Of a stretch of 64,000 nt of DNA, positions 17,694-26,967 are shown one piece after another. Within the stretch, counting starts at the first letter, position 1; every line of letters starts with the position of its first letter. Made by a program: the position numbers and the translations under genes. Source of the stretch: Spartobacteria bacterium (GTDB taxonomy: Bacteria; Verrucomicrobiota; Verrucomicrobiia; Chthoniobacterales; UBA10450); assembly GCA_003134785.1 (NCBI GenBank), contig PLCN01000003.1, positions 186,001 through 250,000 of the forward strand, in the 5' to 3' direction. The notes under the pieces were generated by a model. The model saw only the letters and a program-made list of their open reading frames with translations. It did not search any database and had not been told where the DNA came from.

Positions 17694-19589
17694 ATGGATC
17701 GGACCGGGCTAATCGATGGGGCGCACGACGCAATCATTCTCACCGATGCCCAAGGTAACATTACCTATTGGAACCAGGGAGCGTGCCGCACTTATGGCTG
17801 GGAAAAAAACGAGGCACTCGGCCAGCAGATGCACGCGTTGCTTCACACCGAGCTTTCCGGAGGTGCGGACAATCTCGAGTCAAGTTTGAAAGAGCAATCG
17901 CATTGGGAAGGCGAACTCGAGCAAGTCCGCCGGAACGGCGAGCGGATCATCGTCGCGAGCCGATGGACCACCGAGGCGGAAAACGCCGCCTCGCCACGCT
18001 TGCAAATCAACACGGACATCACCGCGCGGCGGCGGGAAGAATCGGCCTTGCGCGAAAGCGAGGGGCGTCACCGGCGCTTCGTAATGGAAAATTTCACGGG
18101 AACCCTGAGCATCGGAGCCGACGGACGGATCGCGACCTGCAATCCGGCTTTCGTGCAGATATTCGGATTCGGGTCCATCGAGGAAGCGACCACCGGGAAT
18201 TTCCTCGAGCTTCTCCGCAGCCGGAAAGATGGGGTCGAATTGCTTGAGATGGTGCGGCAGCACGGAATCGTGGAACGGCACGAACTGGAGATGAGCCAAC
18301 GCGATGGCGATCCGGTTTACGTGGTCGCGCGGCTGGTCGGCTCGTTTACCGAGGGAGAGTTGATGGGGTTGCAGGTCTACCTTTTCAACGACACGAAACG
18401 GAAACGGCTCGAGCAACAACTGATCCAAACGCAAAAGATGGAAGGCCTCGGCACGCTGGCCGGCGGAATCGCGCACGATTTCAACAACATCCTGGCCATC
18501 ATTTTAGGATACACGAACCGGCTGGAGACGTTACGCGCGAAACCGAGCGAAGTGCCGGGCGCGATCAAGGTGATCAAAGACGCGGTGGATCGCGGCGCAG
18601 CCCTCGTGCAGCAACTGCTCACCTCCGCGCGCCAGACCGAAGCGCGTTTTTCCTCGCTCGACCTAAACGCGCTCGTGCGGGAGCTGGAAAAAATGCTGCA
18701 GGCGACGTTCCCAAAGATGATCGACTTCGAACTCCACTTGCACCCGAACCTTCCGGTAATCACCGCGGACCGCAGCCAGATTCACCAGGTCCTCTTGAAC
18801 CTGACCGTGAACGCGCGCGATGCCATGCCAAATGGCGGAACGCTCACGCTCGAGACCTCGATGACCCCGGGCACGGAGCTGACTGAATTTTTTAGCGGCG
18901 CGGGCTCACAGAATTATGCCTGCGTGAAGGTGCGCGACACTGGAACTGGCATGACCCGGCAGGTGAAGTCGCACATTTTCGAGCCGTTCTTTACCACGAA
19001 GGAGCGAGGCAAAGGCACCGGCCTTGGATTGTCGGTGGTGTATGGCGTCGTGAACAACCATCGCGGTTTCGTCCAGGTGGAAAGCGAACCGGGCGCCGGC
19101 ACGACCTTTATGGTTTATCTGCCTTTCGAGCATTTCATGGCCGAGAGCGGCGCGGGCGCCGCACGGAAAATTCAACGGAGATCGAATGCGCCGCAAACCA
19201 TCTTGCTGGTCGAAGACGAAGAAATGCTGCGCGAATTGGGCAAGACCATTTTGGAGGGCGAAGGTTATCGCGTGCTCGCGGCCAAAGATGGGATGGAAGC
19301 GGTGGAGCTCTTTGAAGCCAATCGCGACGACATTGGGCTCGTGGTCTGCGACCTGGGATTGCCGCGCCTCGGCGGACGAGAGGCTTTTTTGAAAATGAAA
19401 GAAAGCAGACCGAGCGTGCGCGCGATTGTGGCCAGTGGTTATCTCGAGCCGTCGATTCGCTCCGAGCTGCTCAAAGCCGGCGTGATCGATACGATCCAAA
19501 AACCGTACGACTTCAGCTATCTGCTAGAGAAAATTCGTTCCGCCATCGGCCCGGACGAAGTCGCGGACGACCATCCGGAATTATTCTGA
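17694..19589 (+). CDS. Cytoplasmic PAS-PAS hybrid histidine kinase with receiver
   Basis: 631 residues from ATG 17694; a longer frame to 17571 would run through the preceding gene. The first PAS domain starts DAIILTDAQGNITYWNQGAC and the second GTLSIGADGRIATCNPAFVQ. The HisKA H box GGIAHDFNNILAIILGYTN (His near 261) follows, then HATPase_c with N box VNARDAMPNGGTL, DTGTGMTRQV and GTGLGLSVVYGVVNNHRG. A C-terminal receiver carries TILLVEDEEM, acceptor Asp in VVCDLGLPRLGG and Lys in TIQKPYDFSYL. No membrane span, so it senses an internal cue. No separate response regulator is adjacent. Confidence 0.93.
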   Translation: MDRTGLIDGAHDAIILTDAQGNITYWNQGACRTYGWEKNEALGQQMHALLHTELSGGADNLESSLKEQSHWEGELEQVRRNGERIIVASRWTTEAENAASPRLQINTDITARRREESALRESEGRHRRFVMENFTGTLSIGADGRIATCNPAFVQIFGFGSIEEATTGNFLELLRSRKDGVELLEMVRQHGIVERHELEMSQRDGDPVYVVARLVGSFTEGELMGLQVYLFNDTKRKRLEQQLIQTQKMEGLGTLAGGIAHDFNNILAIILGYTNRLETLRAKPSEVPGAIKVIKDAVDRGAALVQQLLTSARQTEARFSSLDLNALVRELEKMLQATFPKMIDFELHLHPNLPVITADRSQIHQVLLNLTVNARDAMPNGGTLTLETSMTPGTELTEFFSGAGSQNYACVKVRDTGTGMTRQVKSHIFEPFFTTKERGKGTGLGLSVVYGVVNNHRGFVQVESEPGAGTTFMVYLPFEHFMAESGAGAARKIQRRSNAPQTILLVEDEEMLRELGKTILEGEGYRVLAAKDGMEAVELFEANRDDIGLVVCDLGLPRLGGREAFLKMKESRPSVRAIVASGYLEPSIRSELLKAGVIDTIQKPYDFSYLLEKIRSAIGPDEVADDHPELF

Positions 19590-19631
19590 CTTTCTGTTTT
19601 CTCGGGAGGGACGAGCTTCCGCTCGTCCTGC

Positions 19632-19700
19632 CTGTAGCGGCGCTCTATGAGCGCCGACCGCTTGGTGGTCCGATTCGGCGGTCATAGACTGCCGCTACAG
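19632..19700. repeat. 69-bp CTGTAG...CTACAG element
   Basis: It runs from CTGTAGCGGCGCTC to GCCGCTACAG, with an interior of the GGCGGTCATAGACYGCC type. Directly before it (19603-19631) is a separate hairpin, GGACGAG-CTTCCG-CTCGTCC. Both lie between the converging hybrid kinase gene and the 288-residue secreted-protein gene and could end both transcripts. Confidence 0.75.
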
Positions 19701-19709
19701 AAGATCAAG

Positions 19710-20576
19710 CTACGGCAGGATCGTGACGCCGCCGCGTTTCGGACCTTCCACCAGCGCTTTATCGCTGCGGTGTTGATTGATCACGAAAGTGTTGTTGTCC
19801 CCAATCTTCGACCAGGGGCCGTGCGGAACTTCGCTGAAATCGACAAAACGCCAATCCGTCACGTCGGTGTCCTGCAAGCCGAGGTAATCACGGACCGCAG
19901 GTGAAACGTCGAGACCGGCGCCTTTGTTCAAATTCGGCTTCGGCCGTTCGTTCCCGAAAACATATTGCCAGTGATCGGTCCGAAACGGACCCGCATCTTC
20001 CCACTGCGCGTAAACGGTCTTGTTGCCTTTGTGGATCGCAATCCATCGGCCCTTGCAGGTCGAGACGCCCGGCCCTTGATACGCTTCCTTGAACCAGGGA
20101 ACGACGCGCGGCGCTTCGGCCCGGTGGCCGTTGGTAGATTTGTCGTTGTATGGCAGCGCGACATAAAACGGATTCTGCCCTGGCGTGAATTTCGCGGGAA
20201 CAAAATCGTGCCGGTGCGAGCGCTCGGGATCATCGAATCCGCCGTAGTTCCTCGTCCAGTTGGCGTCCCAGGAACTGGAGCGATTTGGAGTCGGGTTGTT
20301 CGCGCTCGGCTTTTCCCCAATCCAAAAAACTGTGGTTACGATCTCTTTTTTCCAGGGGTAGCGTTCGCCCGGTTTGGTGAGAAGCGGAGGAGGATCCGCT
20401 TTGGCGGAGGAGGCGTACGGATCGACCTTTAGCAAGTTTTCGCCCTGTGGTTTGCTGGATTTCTTGCTGAGCTTCAAAACGCCGCCCGGCACCGCGGCGG
20501 GAGCACTATGCGTAAAGAGCGCGGAGACGGAAGAGAGCAAGACCGCGATGGTGTGAGTGAGAGATCCAGGTTTCAT
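19710..20576 (-). CDS. Secreted protein with possible double-psi beta-barrel end
   Basis: 288 residues with a signal peptide (MKPGSLTHTIAVLLSSVSAL). The C-terminal half contains VYAQWEDAGPFRTDHWQYVF, then KGAGLDVSPAVRDYLGL, which recalls the DPBB core of RlpA-like and expansin-like proteins (xDxGP and IDLSxAA segments). The N-terminal half is Pro-, Lys- and Asn-rich. A peptidoglycan-related role is possible but the catalytic Asp and His cannot be assigned with confidence. It is a single-gene unit. Confidence 0.65.
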   Translation of the reverse strand: MKPGSLTHTIAVLLSSVSALFTHSAPAAVPGGVLKLSKKSSKPQGENLLKVDPYASSAKADPPPLLTKPGERYPWKKEIVTTVFWIGEKPSANNPTPNRSSSWDANWTRNYGGFDDPERSHRHDFVPAKFTPGQNPFYVALPYNDKSTNGHRAEAPRVVPWFKEAYQGPGVSTCKGRWIAIHKGNKTVYAQWEDAGPFRTDHWQYVFGNERPKPNLNKGAGLDVSPAVRDYLGLQDTDVTDWRFVDFSEVPHGPWSKIGDNNTFVINQHRSDKALVEGPKRGGVTILP

Positions 20577-20886
20577 CGAGAGAGCGGTGCCCAGGCGAAG
20601 GAGCAGGAATAAAATCGTCTACTTGAGATTCGGCCTGCGGGGCGTTAGCGGGTGTAACCTCGCCTACTTTTCCGCGCCGCGCCAGGGAACGGCGGCCTTA
20701 TTTTTCGCGCGTCGGAAAAATGAGTCAGCGCTCGATTTCGCCACCGAGACGTTGCAGATTGCGGGAGTCTCCCGGCTCGTGCACTCGAACAGATCAACGA
20801 TGGAATCACGGACGAAGAACCGCAAGACATGCTGAGACGACGATTGTCTTCCGGGCTCATTATCTGCTGAATCGAATCCGCCTAGC
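20577..20886. other. 310-bp intergenic region, no confident gene
   Basis: It separates the divergent secreted-protein gene (leftward) and the exosortase (rightward), so it should hold both promoters; no strong hexamer pair stands out. Two overlapping plus-strand frames look faintly protein-like (ALDFATETLQIAGVS, then after a frame change ARALEQINDGITDEEPQ), which could be a decayed gene or chance. Confidence 0.4.
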
Positions 20887-22443
20887 ATGAACGCCACTGC
20901 TTCCGCTGCGCCATCCGCAGTGACGCCCATTTCGCGTGGCCTGAGTTGGTTTCCGGTCGCAGTGTTTGCGCTCGTTTGGCTCGAGCTCATTTCGCGGCTT
21001 CGTTTCGAATGGTCGATCAATCCGCAATATGGCTACGGCTGGACGGTCCCGGTTCTCGCCGCGTACATTTTTTGGCGGCGTTTCCAGGACGCGCCGTCGC
21101 CCTCAGCTTCGGACAGCAAGATCTTGCCTGGATTGCTGATCGTGCTCGCTGCGATGTTTCTAACTCCGATTCGCCTCATTCAAGAAGCGAATCCGGATTG
21201 GCGATTGCTCAGTTGGGCGATGGCCTTGTCGGCCGGCATGATCACCGCGAGTGGAATTTATTTGTCCGGCGGCATGCGATGGGTCCGGCATTTCGCTTTC
21301 CCCATCCTGTTCTTTTTCGTCGCCGTCCCGTGGCCGACGAATCTCGAACAATTTGTCATCCAGAGTTTGATGCGCGCGGATGCCCTCATCAACGTCGAGA
21401 TTCTCAACGCCATTGGAATTCCGGCAGTGCAGATGGGCAACGTCATCGAAGTCGGCTCGGGGTTCGTCGGCATCGACGAAGCGTGCACCGGCATTCGATC
21501 GTTGCAGGCCACGTTCATGGTCTCGCTCTTCCTGGGCGAGTTCTATGAATTCTCCATTGGGCGCCGCGTCGTTCTCGTGATCGCCGGCGCAGTCATGGCT
21601 TTCTTCTGCAATCTGGTGCGGACGTTTCTTTTGGTGTGGCTGGGGGCCGAGCATGGTTCGGCCACGATCAAGAATTGGCACGACCCGGCCGGCCACACGA
21701 TTTTGGTGATCTGTCTGTTCGGTCTTTGGGGATTGAGTCTCCTCTTGCGCGGCAAAGGCGAAGCGGCTGTGAAAATGCCGCACGTGGAGCGGGTCTCACC
21801 CGTGCCGCGGCTTGTGCTCGGCTCTCTTCTTGCGCTGACCGCTATCGCCGAAGCGGGTACACAGATTTGGTATCGCGCGCACGAGTCGAACTCCGTGCGA
21901 CTCCAGCCGTGGACAATCGAGTGGCCGTCGCAAGCGACGAATTGGAAATCGGTGCCCGTCGCGGAAAGCGCGCAGGAACTCCTGCGTTACAACGAAGGCG
22001 GCGGCGGCGCGTGGACCGGGGACGACGGCCATGCCTGGAATATGTTTTTCTTTCGCTGGCTCCCGGGCCGCACCGCCGGTCTCTTCATCAAAAATCATCG
22101 CCCGGACATTTGCCTGCCGGCCAGCGGCATGAAGCAACGCGGCGGCGTGCAGAACAAGCTGCTCACCGTCAACGAAGTCGCTCTGCCGATCCGCTCCTAT
22201 GCTTTCGAAAGCAACGGACGATCGCTCCATGTTTTTTATTGTTATTGGGACGGCACGCCTGCGGAGCCCGGAATGGTCGATCACGAAAACTGGACGGCGG
22301 CGGGCCGCCTCGATGCGGTTCGAAAAGGGAAGCGCGATGTCGGAACCCAGATGCTGGAAATTGTCGTCTGGGGTTATGACGATGACGAAAAAGCGCAGCA
22401 AGCTGCCATCGAGCAATTGAGCAAAATCGTCCGTCGCGGATAG
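20887..22443 (+). CDS. Exosortase fused to an EpsI-like (DUF3485) domain
   Basis: 518 residues. Residues 20-300 form the multi-span exosortase. The catalytic Cys is in GIDEACTGIRSLQATF near 200, Arg in FFCNLVRTFLLVW near 244 and His in NWHDPAGHTILV near 264-269. After a further span (LVLGSLLALTAIAEAGTQIW), residues 330-518 form an EpsI-type domain (FFFRWLPGRTAGLFIKN, HRPDICLPASGM). Exosortases cut and anchor proteins bearing PEP-CTERM-like tails, usually in exopolysaccharide-producing bacteria. No obvious PEP-CTERM substrate was found in this window. A CPBP protease of the associated type lies 3.5 kb upstream. Confidence 0.93.
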   Translation: MNATASAAPSAVTPISRGLSWFPVAVFALVWLELISRLRFEWSINPQYGYGWTVPVLAAYIFWRRFQDAPSPSASDSKILPGLLIVLAAMFLTPIRLIQEANPDWRLLSWAMALSAGMITASGIYLSGGMRWVRHFAFPILFFFVAVPWPTNLEQFVIQSLMRADALINVEILNAIGIPAVQMGNVIEVGSGFVGIDEACTGIRSLQATFMVSLFLGEFYEFSIGRRVVLVIAGAVMAFFCNLVRTFLLVWLGAEHGSATIKNWHDPAGHTILVICLFGLWGLSLLLRGKGEAAVKMPHVERVSPVPRLVLGSLLALTAIAEAGTQIWYRAHESNSVRLQPWTIEWPSQATNWKSVPVAESAQELLRYNEGGGGAWTGDDGHAWNMFFFRWLPGRTAGLFIKNHRPDICLPASGMKQRGGVQNKLLTVNEVALPIRSYAFESNGRSLHVFYCYWDGTPAEPGMVDHENWTAAGRLDAVRKGKRDVGTQMLEIVVWGYDDDEKAQQAAIEQLSKIVRRG

Positions 22444-22494
22444 CGTAACGCAACGATCTCGCCATCACCGCATCTTGCGCGTTATTCTGGCGCA

Positions 22495-23394
22495 ATGCCC
22501 CTCAGACTTTTCGCGAACCTCCTTTCGGTCGCCCTCCTCGCCAGCTCGCTCTTCGGTCAGCCCGCTCCGCCCGCGGGCCCATCACCGTCAGCTAATTCCT
22601 CCACCACAATCACCGCCACGTTCTGGAACATCCAGTGGTTCCCCGGCCGCCGTCCCAATGCTTCGCGCGCCGAAGAAGATCGCCAGATCCGCTCCGTCCA
22701 CCGAGATTTCGCCCAACTCACTCCCGACCTCATCGGCTTGGAAGAAGTGCGCGATTTCGCACACGCATCGCTTGCCATCCAACCTTTGCCTGGATTCAAA
22801 GTCGATGTCTGTTCGAACTTTCCGCCGCGCGAAGGCCAGAAAGAAGCGCAGCAAGTTGCGATTGCCAGCCGGTTGCAACCGCTCAGCGCCTGGGCCGAAG
22901 CGTGGGAACCGGGCGGCGCAATCACACCTCCGCGCGGTTTCGCGTTTGCCGCCTATCAACTCTCACCGAAACAAATCCTCCTCGTCTACGCGCTGCACCT
23001 GAAAAGTAACCGCGGCGAAATTCACGAAGACATGCGCATCCGCGAAGAGTCGATGCGCCAGTTGCTTTCTCACTTGAAGGCGATGAAAACCGCCTACGAA
23101 AAAATGGGCGCGCTCACTTGTATCGTCGGCGGCGATTTCAACACCGCGCCGGATGATCCTCGCTTCGCTGAGGAAAAAACGGCGCGGAATTTATTAGCGG
23201 ACGGTTTCAATTGGGCCTGGCAGGGAATCCCGTTGTCATCGCGCATCACGCTGCCGCCCGACGAGCGCTATCCCGCCGCCTGTTTCGATCAGATCTTTTT
23301 TCGCGGCGCGACGTTGGCCAAAGCGTGGGTCGCTAACACGTCGCCGCAATCCAGCGATCATCGCCCCGTGAACGCGGTCTTCAACTTGAGGTAG
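22495..23394 (+). CDS. Secreted endonuclease/exonuclease/phosphatase-fold hydrolase
   Basis: 299 residues with signal peptide MPLRLFANLLSVALLASSLF. EEP superfamily motifs are present: TATFWNIQWFPG (metal-binding Asn), IGLEEVRDF (metal-binding Glu), YALHLKSNRG, GGDFNTAPDDPR, and the catalytic end SSDHRPVNAVF. The family covers DNase I-like nucleases, sphingomyelinases and inositol phosphatases; the substrate cannot be chosen. It starts 51 bases after the exosortase gene, same strand, and is followed by a hairpin. Confidence 0.9.
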   Translation: MPLRLFANLLSVALLASSLFGQPAPPAGPSPSANSSTTITATFWNIQWFPGRRPNASRAEEDRQIRSVHRDFAQLTPDLIGLEEVRDFAHASLAIQPLPGFKVDVCSNFPPREGQKEAQQVAIASRLQPLSAWAEAWEPGGAITPPRGFAFAAYQLSPKQILLVYALHLKSNRGEIHEDMRIREESMRQLLSHLKAMKTAYEKMGALTCIVGGDFNTAPDDPRFAEEKTARNLLADGFNWAWQGIPLSSRITLPPDERYPAACFDQIFFRGATLAKAWVANTSPQSSDHRPVNAVFNLR

Positions 23395-23415
23395 GGACGC
23401 CGCGCTACGGCGTCC
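23395..23415 (+). terminator. Hairpin after the EEP hydrolase gene
   Basis: The stem GGACGCCG (23395-23402) pairs with CGGCGTCC (23408-23415) around a CGCTA loop, directly after the stop codon at 23392-23394. There is no T tract, so it is a weak terminator call. It also lies between converging genes. Confidence 0.35.
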
Positions 23416-23434
23416 GCTCCTTGTTACGCTCGCA

Positions 23435-24799
23435 CTACTCCAGAAACTTCCCCGGATTCAGAATCCCCGCCGGATCCAGCGCATCCTTGATGGCACGATG
23501 CACCTCTCGCGAGACATCGCTGGTCGCCTCTGGCCACCAGCGTTTCTTCGCCAGGCCGATGCCATGCTCGCCCGTGATAACACCGCCCCACGCCAGCACC
23601 TGCTGAAAAAGTTCGTCCAGCGCGCCCTCCACTCTTTTCCGCACCGCGGGACTATCGTAATCAACCGCCATGAGATTCACGTGGATATTCCCGTCTCCCG
23701 CATGACCGAAACAGGCGATGGGGAAACCGTGCCGCTTCTGAAGCGTTTCGGCGAACTCGATTAGGTCAACCAATCGCGACCGTGGCACCACCACATCCTC
23801 ATTCAGTTTCGTTAGGCCGGTAGCTCGCAGCGAGTTGCTAAAGTCCCGACGCAACGCCCATAGGTTCTCGCATTCCTCCTCCGTGGTCGCGGTCGTGAGC
23901 GAATTTGGATTTCGGCTCGCAATCAATCGCTCCAGCGCCGCCGCCTCGCTCCGCACCGTTTCCACCTGGCCATCCACCTCGACCAGCAAGTGCGCGTTTC
24001 CTGAGGGCACATGCGATACGCCCTTATCGCGCCGCGCCGCCTCGAGCGTAAACTCATCCGCGATCTCGAGCGACGCCGGAAGAAAGCCGGCATGAAAAAT
24101 CGCCTGCACCGTCGCTGCCGCTTCCGTCATTGTCGCAAACGCCGCGGACAGCGTGGCCCGTGCGGGTGGAAGCGGCAAAAGCCGAACCGTGATTTCCGTG
24201 ACCACACCCAGCATTCCCTCCGATCCCACAAACAGCCCGATCAAGTTGAACCCGGTTTTGTTTTTATGCACCCGCCCGCCCGTGCGCAACACTTCCCCGC
24301 TCCCGAGCACCACCTCCAGCCCGATCACATAATTGCGCGTGACTCCATATTTCAAACAGCGCGGCCCGCCGGCATTGGTCGCCACGTTCCCGCCGATGGT
24401 GCAATCCTTCCTGCTCGCGGGGTCCGGCGGATAAAACAACTGCTCTTCCTTCACCTTCGCTTGCAGATCGGCGGTAATCACGCCCGGTTGCACGATCGCG
24501 ATCGCGTCCGCGAAATTAATTTCCTTGATCCGATTCATGCGCACGAGCGAAAGCGAGATTCCTCCGCGCACCGGAACACAACCTCCCACGTAGCCATACC
24601 CCGCCCCTCGCGCCGTCACCGGAATTTTTTCCTGCGCAGCGAATCGAAGGAGCTTGCTCACCTGCTCCGTCGAACTAGCGAAAACGACCACATCCGGCGA
24701 ATGAGTCGCGGACCATTTATCGCCGTTATGCGCTTGCAACTCCGCCGCATCATCTGACACGGCCTCCGCGCCCAACAGTTTGACGAGCGTTTGTTTCAC
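23435..24799 (-). CDS. FAD-binding 2-hydroxyacid oxidase (GlcD/D-lactate dehydrogenase type)
   Basis: 454 residues. The N-terminal FAD-binding PCMH fold shows PVTARGAGYGYVGGCVPVRG, CTIGGNVATNAGGPRCLKYG and SEGMLGVVTEITVRLLP. The C-terminal cap has the metal-binding HAGDGNIHVNLMA and GEHGIGLAKKRWW of the GlcD/LDH-D family. It oxidises glycolate, D-lactate or a related 2-hydroxyacid. No GlcE or GlcF genes are adjacent, which favours a stand-alone D-2-hydroxyacid dehydrogenase. A glycerate kinase is 23 kb away, not in the same transcript. Confidence 0.9.
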   Translation of the reverse strand: MKQTLVKLLGAEAVSDDAAELQAHNGDKWSATHSPDVVVFASSTEQVSKLLRFAAQEKIPVTARGAGYGYVGGCVPVRGGISLSLVRMNRIKEINFADAIAIVQPGVITADLQAKVKEEQLFYPPDPASRKDCTIGGNVATNAGGPRCLKYGVTRNYVIGLEVVLGSGEVLRTGGRVHKNKTGFNLIGLFVGSEGMLGVVTEITVRLLPLPPARATLSAAFATMTEAAATVQAIFHAGFLPASLEIADEFTLEAARRDKGVSHVPSGNAHLLVEVDGQVETVRSEAAALERLIASRNPNSLTTATTEEECENLWALRRDFSNSLRATGLTKLNEDVVVPRSRLVDLIEFAETLQKRHGFPIACFGHAGDGNIHVNLMAVDYDSPAVRKRVEGALDELFQQVLAWGGVITGEHGIGLAKKRWWPEATSDVSREVHRAIKDALDPAGILNPGKFLE

Positions 24800-24815
24800 G
24801 TGCCCTGACTAGCTT

Positions 24816-24871
24816 CTCGTAATCGTGCTCGTGCTCGTGCTCGGTTCTTTCAATTCGATTACGATTACGAG
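24816..24871. repeat. Inverted repeat CTCGTAATCG / CGATTACGAG with GTGCTC runs
   Basis: The left part repeats TCGTGC three times (24816-24843) and the right part reads CGATTACGATTACGAG (24856-24871). It lies between the start of the oxidase gene and the end of fabI. Non-coding. Confidence 0.5.
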
Positions 24872-24884
24872 CAAGAGTGGAGAA

Positions 24885-25661
24885 TCACATCCCCATCACC
24901 TGATAACCGCCATCGACGTAAATCACCTGCCCGGTAATCGCGGCGGCGCCGTCGCTCGCCAGAAAAACTCCCGTCCCGCCCAACTCGGCTGGATCGCAGC
25001 TCCGTTTCAACGGCGCGTGTTCCTGATAATGCTTCAGCATCGCCGTGAACCCGCTGATCCCGCGCGCCGCCAGCGTCTGAACCGGCCCGGCCGAAATGCA
25101 ATTCACCCGGATTTTTTTCGGACCCAAGTCGTAGGCCAGATAACGCGTCGAAGCTTCCAGACTCGCCTTGGCCACGCCCATCACATTGTAATGAGGCACT
25201 ACCTTTTCCGCCCCGTAATAGGTCATCGCGACAATGCTCCCGCCGTCCGTCATCATCGGCGCCGCCTCGCGCGCCAGCCCGACGAGCGAATAGGCACTGA
25301 TATCGTGGGCCGTCCGAAACGCCTCGCGCGTAGTGCTCACGAAATCGCCCTCGAGCGATTCTTTCGGCGCGAATGCCACCGAATGCAGCATCAGATCAAG
25401 CCGGTCCGTTTCACCGCGAACTTTTTTGAAAAACTCCGCGATCTCAGCGTCGCTCGAAACATCGCAGGGATACAGCGGCGTGTTTTCGCCGAACTCCCCA
25501 ACCAACTCCTCGACGTTTTCCTTTAGCCGCTCGCCCTGATAATTGAAAATCAAGCGCGCGCCCGCCGCAGCCCATGCCTTCGCAATCGCCCACGCGATAC
25601 TCCGCTTGTTCGCCACGCCGAAAACGACACCGACCTTGCCTTCTAGAACCTGGTTCGCCAT
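24885..25661 (-). CDS. fabI: Enoyl-[acyl-carrier-protein] reductase (NADH)
   Basis: 258 residues. The SDR fold has the FabI-type nucleotide motif VFGVANKRSIAWAIAKAWA and the active site YNVMGVAKASLEASTRYLA (Tyr and Lys spaced by six, as in FabI rather than the usual four), followed by IRVNCISAGPVQTLAARGI. It reduces trans-2-enoyl-ACP in the last step of each fatty-acid elongation cycle. It has no fab neighbours here. Confidence 0.95.
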   Translation of the reverse strand: MANQVLEGKVGVVFGVANKRSIAWAIAKAWAAAGARLIFNYQGERLKENVEELVGEFGENTPLYPCDVSSDAEIAEFFKKVRGETDRLDLMLHSVAFAPKESLEGDFVSTTREAFRTAHDISAYSLVGLAREAAPMMTDGGSIVAMTYYGAEKVVPHYNVMGVAKASLEASTRYLAYDLGPKKIRVNCISAGPVQTLAARGISGFTAMLKHYQEHAPLKRSCDPAELGGTGVFLASDGAAAITGQVIYVDGGYQVMGM

Positions 25662-25710
25662 AACGCGTCACCATACGCGCCTTTTGCGCCTCGCAAAACA
25701 TTGCCTCGCC

Positions 25711-25772
25711 GGTAGCGGCGGTCTATGACCGGCGAAACCATCGTCAGCTGAGACGACGTCATAGGCCGACGC
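25711..25772. repeat. Degenerate member of the GTAGCGGCGGTC palindrome family
   Basis: The left end GGTAGCGGCGGTCTATGACC (25711-25730) is close to the intact copies at 37640 and 58025. The right half (GACGTCATAGGCCGAC to about 25772) is diverged and the CTACAG end is missing. Confidence 0.55.
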
Positions 25773-25826
25773 CCGCAAAATTATTGGCTTGGCACAATGC
25801 GAACGAGCTGCTCACCGTTCGCCCCG

Positions 25827-26231
25827 TCATTTCCGATATAGAAGACCGCCAAGCCAAGTGCAGGGCAACGCAGTAACTGCGATCGCGATCGGATACCAGC
25901 GCGGGCCCAAGTCCATGCCACCTGTGGCAATGACGCCAATTACGCCGAAGACGAGTCCTATGACGCCCAACACAAAAGCGTGACGCAGCGGCGTGTGAGG
26001 GGCGAGTCGTGCGGCAATGTATCCGCCCAAGACGGTGTAAACGATCCGATAGGACAAAGCCAGAAGGTTCAAGCCCGGGTCGTGCATCGGTTGGTCCCAA
26101 GGCGGATAGACCTTCAGCAAATGAAAGATCTCGTCTGTGGCGAGTGATAGAACGACGAGCGCAAGAAACGCCAGGAGTAGTGCGGCGGCGCTTCGTCCCA
26201 GGCGGCGAGGATTCGTGCTCATTTCCGTCAT
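25827..26231 (-). CDS. Four-span membrane protein, unknown function
   Basis: 134 residues, four predicted membrane helices: residues 13-33 (AAALLLAFLALVVLSLATDE), 55-75, 85-108 (FVLGVIGLVFGVIGVIATGG) and 112-130. No conserved polar active-site residues. It is the last of a leftward series of small unrecognised envelope proteins (25.8-29.0 kb). Function not assigned. Confidence 0.65.
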   Translation of the reverse strand: MTEMSTNPRRLGRSAAALLLAFLALVVLSLATDEIFHLLKVYPPWDQPMHDPGLNLLALSYRIVYTVLGGYIAARLAPHTPLRHAFVLGVIGLVFGVIGVIATGGMDLGPRWYPIAIAVTALPCTWLGGLLYRK

Positions 26232-26325
26232 GTGATATTCTCTCCCTCTTCCTCTCCTTCTTCCTCTACTTCTTATCCAGCCTTACACCAATAGCTTGGC
26301 CAGCCGAGCGCAGCTCGCCCTCTTA

Positions 26326-26790
26326 TTAGGGTGAAACGGGCTTTGGCTTCACCGTAAAGGTCGGCAGCTTCGACAGGATCGCGATCATCCCATCGATATC
26401 GGACTGCCGCTTCGCTTCGAGCCAGATGTCGATCTTCCAGGCATCGTAAAGCCGAAGTGCAGCCTCCTGACTGATGGTTCCGTCTGGCGCTACCTTCCGG
26501 TGCCACGTCACCGGAAACATACCCAGCCGGCCAGTTACGGTCTTACTCGCCGCGTTGGATTTGAAATGCGGCCAACCGCCGATATACAGATTTACCGTCC
26601 CCGACAACGGCGGCATCGCCCGCCCGGAATAGGCATCAAAGTCGGCTCCAACGGTTTTCGTCCACTCGATTACCTTCGGCGACACTGGACCCAGGAATTC
26701 TCCTAGTTCCTTTGACGACATCGGCTTCCCGGCCTCGGCGTATGGAGACAAGACCAAGGCGAGAAGAAAAATAATGGATGAGTTACGCAT
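26326..26790 (-). CDS. Secreted protein, unknown function
   Basis: 154 residues from ATG 26790, which gives the signal peptide MRNSSIIFLLALVLSPYAEA; an upstream in-frame ATG (26832) adds 14 residues without a leader. The mature part has mixed character with FDAYSGRAMPPLSGTVNLYI and a Lys/Pro-rich C terminus. No family recognised. Part of the accessory series on this strand, not tightly packed (about 90-180-base gaps). Confidence 0.6.
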   Translation of the reverse strand: MRNSSIIFLLALVLSPYAEAGKPMSSKELGEFLGPVSPKVIEWTKTVGADFDAYSGRAMPPLSGTVNLYIGGWPHFKSNAASKTVTGRLGMFPVTWHRKVAPDGTISQEAALRLYDAWKIDIWLEAKRQSDIDGMIAILSKLPTFTVKPKPVSP

Positions 26791-26967
26791 GGTGGATAAA
26801 ACTAATGGAACTCGTGCGGATTGCCAAGTCACGATCTAGCCGGAAAGCATGAAGGGCGAACGCGAGTAGATGCATGTCATATTTTGTTTCCGCAGTTGCT
26901 TAGCGAGCATCCGTAGACGGAGTTGAGGGTGTTAACCTCCGAGCAATAACCTGGTTGTCGATGAATG

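Noticed and set aside
20645-20860. Possible small gene or decayed gene in the pre-exosortase gap
   Set aside because: Short frames on both strands look weakly protein-like but disagree with one another and lack a start signal; kept only as an intergenic note.
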